This document shows, piece by piece, positions 10,816 to 21,621 of a stretch of DNA of 64,000 bases (position 1 is its first letter; every line of letters starts with the position of its first letter). Origin of the DNA: Capra hircus. Its lineage: Eukaryota; Chordata; Mammalia; Artiodactyla; Bovidae. A program made the position numbers and the translations under genes. The stretch lies in NCBI RefSeq assembly GCF_001704415.2, contig NC_030836.1:26634001-26698000 (forward strand). Reading direction: 5' to 3'. A model generated the notes under the pieces. It had not been told where the DNA came from. It worked only from the letters and a program-made list of their open reading frames with translations, and ran no database searches.

Positions 10816-12290
10816 TCCTCTACTGTCTACCACAATCAGGATCCATTAGAATGAAGATAATAGAAGAACATCTAATCCAACTACCCATTAGGTGTGTCCT
10901 TAAAGAATATCTGTATGCACATGGTTATTCAGGCTGTGCTCCAACTTTTATGATTGTCAGCTCCAGTGTGTCTGGTGATAGGGATGTTTGTCTTTGCTGT
11001 GAAACCAAATATTTCTTCCCACAGTTTGAAGCAGTTAATTTTGCCCAGTCTCTTGAATGTATACAGTAAGTTCAGTACCTCTCACTGCCAATATGATGAA
11101 CATTGAGAGAATTTTCCTGTGCCACATGAATTTTTTCCTTGCTAGAAAAAAATATCCTTAGTTGTTTTAGCCATCTTAAAATAACTGATTTCTAGATGAT
11201 ATTTATGAAACTGTGCAGATTTACCTATATCACACACACTATTTTACTTCAAACTGAACACAATAGCCAAATATTACTAGAGTGTTAAGAATATAAATTT
11301 CTACTTTCTAGAACTTATTCATTTCCTTTGCAAATATTGACTAAAGATACATTGGTCTTTAAAAAAGACATCACACAGACATTAAAATCACTTATTTTAT
11401 TTTGCATGTACTTTATGAATCTACATCTCTCCCATCTTTGAATTCTATTGCTAGCACATGCAAAATGCATGATTATATTTTAAAAAGATTGGCATATCAA
11501 ACACCTAGTGTTTGTGTTCAAAGGCATCTTATGATTTACAGAATAGAATCATTTTCTCACCTCCACCATTTAAATCATGAAGTCCAAATTTCACAGATAC
11601 ATTTTGGTACACTGATGCCCTAGTCACAGTGGTGAAGTATGTGACTTGTATTTAGGCCATTATACTCTCACCCCTAAGATTATCCAAATTAGAATAAGAA
11701 TGGTTCCTGGGGTGGAAAAACCTTTCGAGGTATAAGCATGATGTTTGTCAAGCAGTTGCATTTCTGCCCTCTGGAGTCAAAGTCCAGGGAGAAGGAAGCT
11801 GGGACATTAAAGCATCAGATCTCAGGTGAAGTGATACTGGTCATCACATTTCAGATATTTTCAGTTGAGATGTTACTAAAGAAGACAGCCCCAATAATAT
11901 AAGTACTTTGCACAGATTTATGAATCCTCTCAGTATTAATTATAGATAGCATATACAACTATTACATATTATAAATGAAATAAAAATACTATGCCATTCA
12001 ACAAGCATGAAATTTATATATAAACATAGAAACTTGGAGGAAGGAAGAGTACTCAGAAATAATACTAGAAATGTTCGTGTTGACTGACTTTAAAAATGCA
12101 TAAATTGTTTCTCTTAAACTTTATGAAATTTCTTAATTGTAAAGTTCTTCATGTTTATAATTTCTATTCTAGTTCAGTGAGATTAATTGTTTGTCCTAGA
12201 GTAGCCGGAGATACTGGAGAATTCCCTACATTATGTATGTTCTCTGCTGAAAGATATAGAATAATCCCTGCATAGTTACTCCCTGCCTCT
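10816..12290. other. Upstream region of the intact OR gene
   Basis: No coding frame recognised. OR genes normally have one or more untranslated 5' exons and a promoter several kilobases upstream, so they may lie here, but I could not identify a promoter from sequence. Confidence 0.4.
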
Positions 12291-12369
12291 CTCTCTCACA
12301 CACACACACAGATATATATTCATTTCCTGTGTGTGTGTGTGTGTGTGTGTTGTTTTTTTTTTTTTTTTT
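12291..12369 (+). repeat. Compound microsatellite (CT)n(CA)n ... (TG)n(T)n
   Basis: A CT run, then a CA run ending about 12310, a 19-base AT-rich spacer, a TG run from about 12330 to 12349, and a T run to 12369. The CA and TG tracts are self-complementary. The T run ends immediately before the presumed splice acceptor of the OR coding exon. Confidence 0.9.
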
Positions 12370-12376
12370 AACTTAG
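12370..12376 (+). promoter_or_regulatory. Likely 3' splice site of the OR coding exon
   Basis: AACTTAG after an 18-base T tract gives a strong acceptor (AG at 12375-12376), 17 bases before the start codon. This fits the usual OR layout of a noncoding 5' exon spliced close to an intronless coding region. Inference from sequence only. Confidence 0.6.
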
Positions 12377-12393
12377 AACCTGCTAAGAAGAAA

Positions 12394-13329
12394 ATGGACC
12401 CAGGAAATTACTCCTCAGTGACTGAGTTCATCCTCACTGGGCTCACAGGACAGCCACGACTCCAGCTGCCCCTTTTTCTCCTCTTCCTAGGAATCTATGT
12501 GGTCACAGTGGTGGGGAATCTGGGCATGATCACACTGGTTGGGCTCAGTTCTCACCTGCATACACCTATGTACTATTTCCTCAGCAACTTGTCTCTTATT
12601 GATCTCTGTCAGTCCACTGTCATTACCCCCAAAATGCTGATGAACTTTGTGACAGAGAAAAACATCATCTCCTATCCTGAATGCATGACTCAGCTATATT
12701 TCTTTCTTCTTTTTATTATTTCAGAGTGTTATATGTTGGCTGAAATGGCATATGACCGCTATGTTGCCATCTGTAACCCCTTGCTTTATAATGCCATCAT
12801 GTCTTATTATAGGTGCTTCCAGCTCACAGCAGCGGGTTATATCTTGTGCATCATTCAATCAACATTCCATACTTGCCTTATGTTGAGACTGTATTTCTGC
12901 AAGGCCAATGTGATTAACCATTATTTCTGTGATGTTTTTCCACTCATGGAGCTGTCCTGTTCTAGCATCTATTTCAACGAGTTATTGGCTCTAGTCTGCA
13001 GTTCTTTCAACGTCCTGATTCCTGCCTTGACTATTCTTATTTCCTATATCTTCATCCTCTATAAAATCTTCCACATCCACTCCACTGAGGGCAGGTCCAA
13101 AGCCTTCAGCACTTGCAGTTCCCACATCTTGGCTGTTGCTGTTTTCTATGGATCTGCAGCATTCATGTACCTGCAGCCATCATCTGTGAGCCCCATGGAC
13201 CAAGGGAAAGTGTCCTCCGTGTTTTATACCTGCATTGTGCCCATGCTGAATCCTTTGATCTACAGTTTGAGGAATAAGGATGTCAAATTGGCCCTGAAGA
13301 ATATTCTGAACCTGGGAAAATATAGATGA
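12394..13329 (+). CDS. Intact olfactory receptor, OR8-like
   Basis: Odorant-binding GPCR of olfactory sensory neuron cilia, coupling to Golf. The start is ATG 12394 (MDPGNYSSV); an ATG at 12331 in the same frame only reads the microsatellite and T tract. Length 311 residues, normal for class II ORs, in one exon. Visible motifs: N-glycosylation site NYS at 5-7; GN in segment 1 (41-42); LHTPMYYFLS 55-64; loop cysteines 97 and 179; MAYDRYVAIC 118-127 with intact Arg; SY in segment 5 (217-218); KAFSTCSSH 236-244; PMLNPLIYS 283-291; short basic tail. No stops or frameshifts. The sequence resembles human family 8 receptors of the 8B/8D/8G type; the subfamily is not certain. The ligand is unknown. 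The closest relative in the window is the pseudogene at 1-2555, which shares its 3' flank. Confidence 0.96.
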   Translation: MDPGNYSSVTEFILTGLTGQPRLQLPLFLLFLGIYVVTVVGNLGMITLVGLSSHLHTPMYYFLSNLSLIDLCQSTVITPKMLMNFVTEKNIISYPECMTQLYFFLLFIISECYMLAEMAYDRYVAICNPLLYNAIMSYYRCFQLTAAGYILCIIQSTFHTCLMLRLYFCKANVINHYFCDVFPLMELSCSSIYFNELLALVCSSFNVLIPALTILISYIFILYKIFHIHSTEGRSKAFSTCSSHILAVAVFYGSAAFMYLQPSSVSPMDQGKVSSVFYTCIVPMLNPLIYSLRNKDVKLALKNILNLGKYR

Positions 13330-14106
13330 ATATACTCACTGTTGATGTCATATCAGAAGTAAATGTTTGTTTTGCTGAGATATGCAATGTTTTAGTTTTA
13401 TTGTTCAAATTTTTGGAAATTCAGGATCATTTCCCCATATAATACATTTCCCCAATTCTCTCTAGGCTAATTCTTTGAAATTTGTGTTATATTGATTATG
13501 TATGGAGAAATTTCAAGAATAATGTCAGAGACTCTTGAGAATTAAAGAAGCTGCAGTGTAATATCAAACACTGTACCCAGCACTTTATATCAGACAACTT
13601 TCTTTAATATTTATAATATCTCTCAAGGCAAATCCTAGTATTGTTTCCATTTGAAAGATGAATAAATTGAAGCTTGTTTACTTTGAGTTAATGTCCCCAT
13701 AGTCCCAAATTTAATAAAGACAGAGGGTAGAATGTCTGGCTCCAGGAACTGTGATTTTACTCAAAGTAATCTATTGCCCCCAGGTAATTGTGGGTAAATG
13801 TAAGGCCTTCCCAATAATTTCCTTCTACACATTAAACTTCTACTTTTCCTGTGAGACTGTATTGCTTTCCCCTAGACCTCTCCAATGCAATTTTCACTTT
13901 TATTTCATTTGATTAAATGAAAATAATAAAAATATTTCAAACTTGTGTTGATCAAGCTAAAAGACCAAATGCAGAGTTAGTACAGAATCTGAAGATAAGA
14001 CTCATCAATGAGATTCAAATTATCATATTCAATACCAACAATTTTTATAAAAATATCCCAATACATTTTTATGTTTAAACCATTAGTGCTATACTGTTTA
14101 TGTAAC
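13330..14106. other. 3' flank of the intact OR, paralogous to 2556-3416
   Basis: Noncoding. Shares blocks with the flank of the first OR, including the run at 13900-13960 and a MIR-like relic at 13555-13735. No gene seen. Confidence 0.75.
13555..13735 (+). repeat. MIR-like SINE relic, duplicated copy
   Basis: ACACTGTACCCAGCACTTTA followed by a degenerate tail; counterpart of 2855-3030. Confidence 0.5.
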
Positions 14107-14305
14107 AGGGGCTTCCCTGGTGGTTCAATGGTAAAGAATACAGCTGCCAATGCAGGGGACGTGGGTTCAGTCCTTGGGTGAGGAAGATAACCTGGAGAGG
14201 GAAATGGCAACCCACTCCAGTATTCTTGCTTGGGAATTCCCATGAAGAGAGGAGCCTTGTGGGCTACAATCCACAGGGTCACAGAGCGTCCGTTCAACAC
14301 AAACT
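14107..14305 (+). mobile_element. Bov-tA type SINE
   Basis: Sense SINE: GGGCTTCCCTGGTGGTTCAA is the tRNA-Glu-like head, followed by the BovA core. It is absent from the paralogous unit 1, so it inserted after the duplication. Confidence 0.88.
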
Positions 14306-15289
14306 TGCCACTAAACTACAACAGTAAATTCATGTTAACAACTGCTCCTAATAAACCAAAACTATGCAAGTTGTATCACTTTCATGAGGTTCATGCACTT
14401 TTGCCATGGAAGTTATAAACAATTGTTATTTCTTGACAGTTTTATCTTGGAAATATCTTTTCTCTCCCCTCATAGTTGTCTTTTTTACTTTTGGCCATTA
14501 ACATCTGGTAAATATAAATTCACATGAAACTCTAACTATCTAGTTGTCTTCTGCCTCTTCTGAGTTCAAATTGTCTTACTCATTACTGACAGGTCAACGT
14601 TTTTGGGGTAGTGTTGCTGCCTTATCCACCTGTAGTGTCCAAATATACCACAAATGTAATAAGCATAATTTTATTTACCACCCAGGTATTTTACTATCCA
14701 TTCTTTCATCAAAGTCAAGCATTCATTTTCAATTATTTCATATTATTTGACTTAATTTTCATATTATTTATATTATATTTTCATATTATTTGCTGAATTT
14801 TCATCAGTACTATAAAAAGAAGGTAAAATGGCTACAATTACAACTTCTATCTTAGGCATGATTCCTTGTCTGCTATATATAGTCCAGAATAGTATATATA
14901 TATATATATATAAATCAGCCAAATCAGCACATATACCCTATCTGAACTGAAAGAATGGCTTCTATGGGTTTCTTCAAATTTTTAATTTCTGAATAATTAT
15001 AGGAATTATGTGTTTACTTCCTTTTTACATTCTTTCTATATCTGACCTTTACTAAACTCCAACTGTTTTTCTCACTTCTTTTTGGCACACTAAAGCAACT
15101 ACAAATGTAGTCTGTCCACTTATAAGGTGGCATTCGAGGCACATAGTATTCTTCTTCAAACATATCAGAATCTTGCAGCCACAGCAAACCCTTAGCTAAA
15201 AGATTTTTGGGGCATGGGTGTGGTGGATTTTCCTTGAATCTGAAAGAACTCCAGTGGAAGGTATTCAAAACAAGATATCCTCTAGCACC
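14306..15289. other. Noncoding; rest of duplicated flank, then single-copy sequence
   Basis: Up to about 14870 it matches the 3' flank of unit 1 and contains the empty site (about 14390-14440) for the BovB at 3463-4334. A TA microsatellite lies at 14897-14912. Nothing coding. Confidence 0.6.
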
Positions 15290-15480
15290 TTGTTTCTCAG
15301 AGTGGTCTATAGGTGAGAAATAGTGGAAAAATCTGAGAGATTTATTTAAAATGTATAATCTCAAACCATACATGAGACTTACTATCAGAATCTGCTTTTG
15401 ATCAAGATCCTTAGGTTATTCCTGTGCACATTAAAAGTTGAGAAGCTTTTGAAAAATATTGATATCTGACCTCACATGCT
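15290..15480 (+). repeat. MER5A-like hAT transposon relic
   Basis: TTTCTCAGAGTGGTC near the left end and ATCAGAATCTGCTTTTGATC with GTGCACATTAAAAGTTGAGA near the right follow the order of MER5A-type nonautonomous DNA transposons. Ancient and diverged. Confidence 0.5.
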
Positions 15481-15627
15481 AACATCTTGATTTAATTGGT
15501 ATAGTGTTCACCATTGGTATTGAAATAAAGGAAAATTAAACAAACAAACAAAACAAAAAAAACCCTCCCCTGAAGGGTTAATTTTTTTAAAGAGTTTAAA
15601 TGAGTATCTAAAATTGAGAAGGACTAG

Positions 15628-15826
15628 CTTCCCTTGTGGCTCAGCTGGTAGGAATCTGCCTGCTTTGCGGGAGACCTCGGTTTGATGCCTGGGTTGGAAA
15701 GATCCCAGTGAGAAGGGAAAGGCTATCCACTCCAGTATTCTGGCCTGGAGAATTCCATGTACTCTATAGTCCGTGGGTCACAAAGAGTCAGACGCAATTG
15801 AATGACTTTCACTTTCAATGTAACAC
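15628..15826 (+). mobile_element. Bov-tA type SINE
   Basis: Sense copy: CTTGTGGCTCAGCTGGTAGG (head with A box), TTTGATGCC (B-box region), then BovA core ending near CACTTTCAATG. Its open frame is not a gene. Confidence 0.88.
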
Positions 15827-16289
15827 AAGTATAAACTTTAAAAATAACTGAATCTTCTTATATTTAACTATAAGATCTCTCAACTTGAATGTGCAATTTA
15901 CCTTGAATCAATCATTTTATGTATGTATACTTCCAAATTTCCTATTTTAGAATAAAAATTGAAAATCTAATTATAAGAATAGAAGCAGCATGAAACATAA
16001 TTGCCTATTAAAACAGTTTATATATGCAATTTAGAAACTAGAAGCATTAATAGAGAGCCCCTAAAATATAAAAAAAATTAAATCAATATTCTGAATTCCT
16101 ACCCCATAACTTTAAATCCAATAACATATAGATTTGACCTTCAATTAATATGTATATTATGTATTTACACATAAAATGGATTAAATACATTTTTGTACAA
16201 GGATAAGTGATTTGTTCATTACTTTAAAATTTGTTGCCACATTACCATTAAGGTAATTTGTCAGAATGTTGCTTGATCCTCTAAAACCT
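15827..16289. other. No gene recognised
   Basis: Strongly AT-rich single-copy sequence with no named element. Confidence 0.5.
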
Positions 16290-16354
16290 TTTATTCACAG
16301 AGTGAACTGGGAACTGGTAGCCCTGGCTAGGAGCCTGTAAAGATGCAGAATCTC
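16290..16354 (+). repeat. MER5A-like relic, left piece
   Basis: GGAGCCTGTAAAGATGCAGA and following bases match the middle of MER5A. The element resumes at 19063 after the L1 insertion. Confidence 0.5.
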
Positions 16355-17820
16355 TAGGACTTTTATAGTTTCTAGCTTACATTTAGATCTTTAATCCATT
16401 TTGAGTTTATTTTTGTGTATGTTGTTAGAAAGTGTTTGATTTTCATTATTTTATAAGTGATTGACCAGTTTTCGTAGCACTGCTTGTTAAAGAGATTGTC
16501 TTTTCTCCATTGTATATTCTTGTCTCCTTTGTCAAAGATAAGGTGTCCATAGGTGTGTGGATTTATCTCTGGGCTTTCTATTTTGTTCCATTGATCTATA
16601 TTTCTGTCTTTGTGCCAGAACCATACTGTCTTGATGACTAGTTTTGTAGTAGAGCTTGAAGTCAGGCAGGTTGATTCCTCCAGTTCCATTTTTCATTCTC
16701 AAGATTGCCTTGGATATTCGAGTTTTTTTGCATTTACATACAAATTGTGAAATTATTTGTTCTAATTCTCTGAAAAATACAATTGGTAGCTTGATACGGC
16801 ATGCATTGAATCTACAGATTGCTTTGGGTGATATACTCATTTTCACTATATTGATTCTTCCTATCCATGAACAGTATATTTCTCCATCTATTTGTGTCAT
16901 CTTTGATTTCTTTCAGTGTTTTATAGTTTTCTATATGTAGGTCTTTTGTTTCTTTAGGTAGATATATTCCTAAGTATTTTATTCTTTTCATTGCAATGGT
17001 GAATGGAATTGTTTCCTTAATTTCTCTGTTTTCTCATTGTTAGTTTATAGGAATGCAAGGGATTTCTGTCTGTCGATTTTATAGCTTGCAACTTTACTAT
17101 ATTCATGGATTAGCGTTAGTAATTTTCTGGTGGAGTCTTTAAGATTTTTTATGTAGAGGATCATGTCATCTGCAAACAGTGAGAGTTTTACTTCTTTTCC
17201 AATCTAGATTCCTTTTATTTCTTTTCCTTCTCTGATTGCTGTGGCTAGAACTTCCAAAACTATGTTGAATAGTAGTGATGAAAGTGGGCACCCTTGTCTT
17301 GTTCCTGACTTTAGGGGAAATGCTTTCAATTTTTCACCAGTGAGGATAATATTTCCTGGGGTTTATCATACATGGCTTTTATTATGTTGAGGCATGTTCC
17401 TTCTATGCCTGCTTTCTGGAGAGTTTTTATCATAATTGGATGCTGAATTTTGTCAAATGCTTTCTCTGCATCTATTGAGATAATCATACGTTTTTTATCT
17501 TTCAACCTGTTAATGTGGTCTATCACATTGATTGATTTGTGAATATTGAAGAATCCTTGCATCCCTGGGATAAAGACCATTTGGTCATGATGTATGATCT
17601 TTTTGTTGTTGGATTCTGTTTGCTAGAATTTTGTTGAGGATTTTTGCATCTATGTTCATCAGTGATATTGGCCAGTATGTTTTGTTTTTGTTTTTGTTTT
17701 GTAGTATCTTTGCCCGGTATTGGTATTAGGGTAATGGTGGCCTCATAGAATGAGCTTGGCAGTTTACTTTCCTCTGCAATTTTCTGGAACAATTTGAGTA
17801 GGATAGGTGTTAGCTCTTCT
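16355..17820 (-). mobile_element. L1-BT, inverted 5' part of insertion 16355-19060
   Basis: Antisense ORF2. Minus-strand frames include PGMQGFFNIHKSINVIDHIN and SIDAEKAFDKIQHPIMIKTL (RT fingers and palm), and the FADD catalytic box lies around 17160-17190. The part nearest 16355 is the RT-distal region (GGINLPDFKLYYKT; ESPEINPHTYGHLIFD). Frames are interrupted. Joins 17821 by an inversion point with about 15 bases missing. Confidence 0.9.
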
Positions 17821-19060
17821 AGGCAAAACACTCTCTGACATAAATTACAGCAGGATCTTTTATGACCCACTTCCCAGAGTAATGAAAATAAAAGCAAAAA
17901 TAAACAAATGTGACCTAATTAAACTCAAAAGCTTTTGCATAACAAAGTAAACTATAAGCAAGGTGAAAAGACAGCCTTCAGAATGGGAGAAAATAATAGC
18001 AAACGAAGCAACTGACAAAGAATTATCTCAAAAATATACAAGCAGCTCATGCAGCTCAATTCCAGAAAAATAAACAACCCAATCAAAAAATAGGCCAAAG
18101 AACTAAACAGGCATTTTCTAAAGAAGATCTACAGATGGCTAACAAACACATGAAAAGATGCTCAACATCACTCATGATCAGAAAAATGCAAATCAAAACC
18201 ACAATTATGTACCATCTCATGCAGTCAAAATGGCTGCTTTCAAAAAATCTACAAGCAATAAATGCTGGAGAGGGTGTGGAGAAAAGGGAACCCTCTTACA
18301 CTGTTGGTGGGAATGCAAACTAGTACAGCCACTATGGAGAACAGTGTGGAGATTCCTTAAGAAAACTGGAAATAGAGCTGCCATATGACCTAGCAATCCC
18401 ACTGCTGGACATACATACCAAGGAAAACAGAATTGAAAGAGACACATGAATCCCAATGTTCATCGCAGCACTGTTTACAATAAGCTAAGATATGGAAGCA
18501 ACCTAGATGTCCATCAGCAGACTAACGGGTAATAAAGCTGTGGTATATATACACAATGGAATATTACTCAGATATTAAAAATAATGCAATTGAATCAGTT
18601 CTAATGAGGTGGATGAAACTGGAGCCTATTATACAGAGTGAAGTAAGTCGAAAAGAAAAACACTAATTCAGTATAATAACACAAATTGATGGAATTTAGA
18701 AAGATGGTAAGGATGACCCTATATGCAAGACAGCAAGAGAGACATAGTTGTAAAGAAGACTTTTGGACTCTGTGGGAGAAGGTGACGTTGGGATGATCTG
18801 AGAGAATAGCATTGAAACATGTATATTACCATATGTGAAATAGATCACCAGTCCAGGTTCAATGCATGAGACAGGGTGCTCAGGACTGATGTTACCAGGA
18901 TGACCCTGAGGGATGGGATGGGAAGGGAGGTGGGAGGGTGGTTTAGGATGGGGGACACATGTACACCCATGGCTGATTCATCTGAATGTATTGCAAAAAC
19001 CACTACAATATTTTAAAGTAATTAGCCTCCAATTAAAATTAATTAATTTACAAAAAAAAA
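17821..19060 (+). mobile_element. L1-BT, 3' part of the same insertion
   Basis: Sense ORF2 C-terminus (the CWRGCGEKGTLLHCWWECK block is near 18255-18325), 3' UTR with GGGAAGGGAGGTGGGAGG and an A tail to 19060. The 9-bp repeat CAGAATCTC at 16346-16354 and 19063-19071 is the likely target duplication. Premature stops throughout ORF2. Confidence 0.9.
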
Positions 19061-19165
19061 TTCAGAATCTCAAAATCTCAAATGCTCCTCAGAATTTCTG
19101 GTTGAGGATCTGATTTTGAAAAAATCTCCAGGAGATCCTGTGAAGAAATCTTGATCACTAATTGA
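19061..19165 (+). repeat. MER5A-like relic, right piece
   Basis: CAGAATTTCTGGTTGAGGAT and AATCTCCAGGAGATCC continue the MER5A-like element interrupted at 16354. Confidence 0.5.
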
Positions 19166-19830
19166 TGAGTTCAGGATTGACAGAGATTCCCTCTTGAAGG
19201 AAAAAGTTAGACAACTGGGCAATGCCAGCTGCAACTGCTTCTTTTCTCAAGAGCTTGTCTCCTGAGAAATGGAAATCCTTGCAGAGTATTTGAGTCCATG
19301 TTTTTTATTGCCTGACATATACGAAATCCAGGACACACCTTCATAGCACAGTGATGACAACCGCTCATGGAAGAACTGAGAAAGGTGCAGATATTTGCTA
19401 CCTTGAAGCTGAAGAAACACACACTGAAGATTTAAAAATAGAGATGCTGACCTGTGATGCAGACCAGCTTCAAAACGGGCTCTGAGACCTGGGCTATGCT
19501 GGCCCTCTCAACACTAAAGACAGCAGAATGCTGGGTACCTATCATTCCTGACACCAACACAGAGCTATCTTCTGAGTCAAAGGAAGCCTGTTGCAAATAA
19601 AATTTGATGTTGAGATTTCCAGCAAGAAGAAAGGTGAGTGTATTCATCGTACATTTGTGACTTGAGACTATTAAGGCTGGAAATAATACCGTGAAATTCA
19701 GGCAAATATTCATCATATACTCGTGTATGGAATTACTTATAAAATCCCATTTATATCTTCCTATGTCCTCAGCACTATGCAATTTACTTGTTATACAGAG
19801 GTGGACAAGTCTGACTTGTAGCATCATCTG
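19166..19830. other. No gene recognised
   Basis: Less AT-rich single-copy sequence. A 162-codon minus frame (19432-19920) crosses into the BovB and has no domain signature. Might hold an unrecognised old repeat. Confidence 0.4.
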
Positions 19831-20600
19831 ACTTATGGTATATGAAAGTGAAGAGGAACTAAAAAGCCTCTTGCTGAAAGTGAAAGAGGAGAGTGAAAAA
19901 GTTGGCTTAAAGGTCAACATTTAGAAAATGAAGATCATGGCATCTGCTCCCATTGCTTCATGGGAAATAGTTGGGGAAACAGTGGAAACAGTGTCAGACT
20001 TTATTTTTGGGGCTCCAAAATCACTGCAGATGGTGACTGCAACCATAAAATTAAAAGACACTTACTCCTTGGAAGGAAAGTTATGACCAGCCTAGATAGC
20101 ATACTCAAAAGCAGAGACATTACTTTGGCAACAAAGGTCCATCTAGTCAAGGCTATGTTTTTCCAGTGGTCATGTATGGATATGAGAGTTGGACTGTGAA
20201 GAAAGTTGAGTGCCAAGGAATTGAAGCTTTTGAACTCTAGTGTTGGAGAAGACTCTTGCGAGTCCCTTGGACTGCAAAGAGATCCAACCAGTCCATCCTA
20301 AAGGAGACCAGTCCTGGGTATTCATTGGAAGAACTGATGCTGATGCTGAAACTCCAGGACTTTGGCCACCTCATGCGAAGAGTTGACTCACTGGAAAAGA
20401 CTCCGATGCTAGGAGGGAATGGGAGTAGGAGGAGAAGGGGATGACAGAGGATGAGATGGCTGGATGGCATCACCGACTCGATGCACATGAGTTTGGGTGA
20501 ACTCCAGGAGTTGGTGATGGACAGGGAGGCCTGGCGTGCTGCGATTCATGGGGTCTCAAAGAGTCAGACACGACTGAGTGGCTGAACTGAACTGAAGTGA
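19831..20600 (+). mobile_element. BovB LINE, 3' fragment
   Basis: Sense BovB starting at the SEEELKSLL block just after the YADD box and ending in the ACTGAACTGAA terminus. Broken frames (19960-20199, 20256-20444). Confidence 0.9.
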
Positions 20601-21324
20601 AGTTTAAAAATGTGCTGTTTAGAAATGACATTTTTCTGAACTTGAAGTAGGAAGGTTAAATCAATTACAAGATGTTGGAGAATGGTTTCATGATGACTTC
20701 TAACTTAAAGAAGATTTGAAAAGAAAATAGAACATATTTACAAAACAACAGGAATAAAGAGAGTTGGTAGGATTATTTCATGTGAAAAAACAAAATGACA
20801 GAAAATGAGAAACATGATATGGTCCCCAAATTGAAAGAATTGAAAGTTGGGTGCCAGAGGAATTTAATTACAAAAACTAAAAATGGAGAGGGGCAAAAGA
20901 GTGTGGCATTTTTACTTTACTTTATTCTAAAATCTTTAAAGGAAATCTTTTCTCCAGTGTCCCTGCCTGTGGATCATCATCTGGTTTAGGGTTGAGTGCA
21001 TTTTGTGATGAGAATTAATATTTCATTCCTGTTCTAGACATTGAAATGTTAAAATATTTTTTCTTACTTTGATTAAAGAGAGTGTTTTAATTCTTTCAAA
21101 CACCCTGCATCAAAAAAAAAATTTTTTTTTTTTTGCTTTTCTTAGGATATATGATGATGTCTGCAAATTACCCAATTACCTTCAAATATTTTCCAAGCTT
21201 TTTATAGACGCTTGTATGTCTTCTCACTTATCTCTCCTTCAAAAAGATAACTATAACTAAATACTGAACTCCAGATATAAGTCCAGTAGAGTGCTCCCAA
21301 ATCTCATGGCACACATGTTCTTAT
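20601..21324. other. No gene recognised
   Basis: AT-rich with an A/T homopolymer junction near 21112-21135. Confidence 0.5.
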
Positions 21325-21500
21325 TGTTCTTCAGTCACTAAATCATGTTCAATTCTTTGCAACCTCATTGACTACAGCACACCAGGCTCCTTTGTCCTCC
21401 ACTGTCTCCCTGAGTTTGCTCAAATTCATGTCAACTGAGTCAGTGATGCTCTCCATCTATCTCATCTTGACTGCCTGCTTCCTCTTTAGCCTTCAAATGA
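21325..21500 (-). mobile_element. BovB 3'-end fragment
   Basis: Reversed terminus (TTCTTCAGTCACTAAATCAT) and adjoining coding tail, truncated after about 175 bases and quite diverged. Confidence 0.75.
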
Positions 21501-21621
21501 AAGAGTCAATTTCAAGGCAGTATGATAAGAAGGCCACGGGTCCCCAGGGAGACAGGGATCTGGAATTCTCAAGGAAGAGGAAAGGACAAACTTTTTTCTT
21601 TTCCCTCTTCATTCCTTAGTC

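Noticed and set aside
12331..12393. Upstream ATG adding 21 residues to the intact OR
   Set aside because: The codons come from TG and T microsatellite runs and precede a good splice acceptor; MDPGNYSSV at 12394 is the normal OR start.
15628..15700. tRNA gene
   Set aside because: This is the tRNA-Glu-derived head of a Bov-tA SINE, without a full cloverleaf.
19432..19920. 162-codon minus ORF
   Set aside because: Runs partly through antisense BovB, with no recognisable domain; probably chance.
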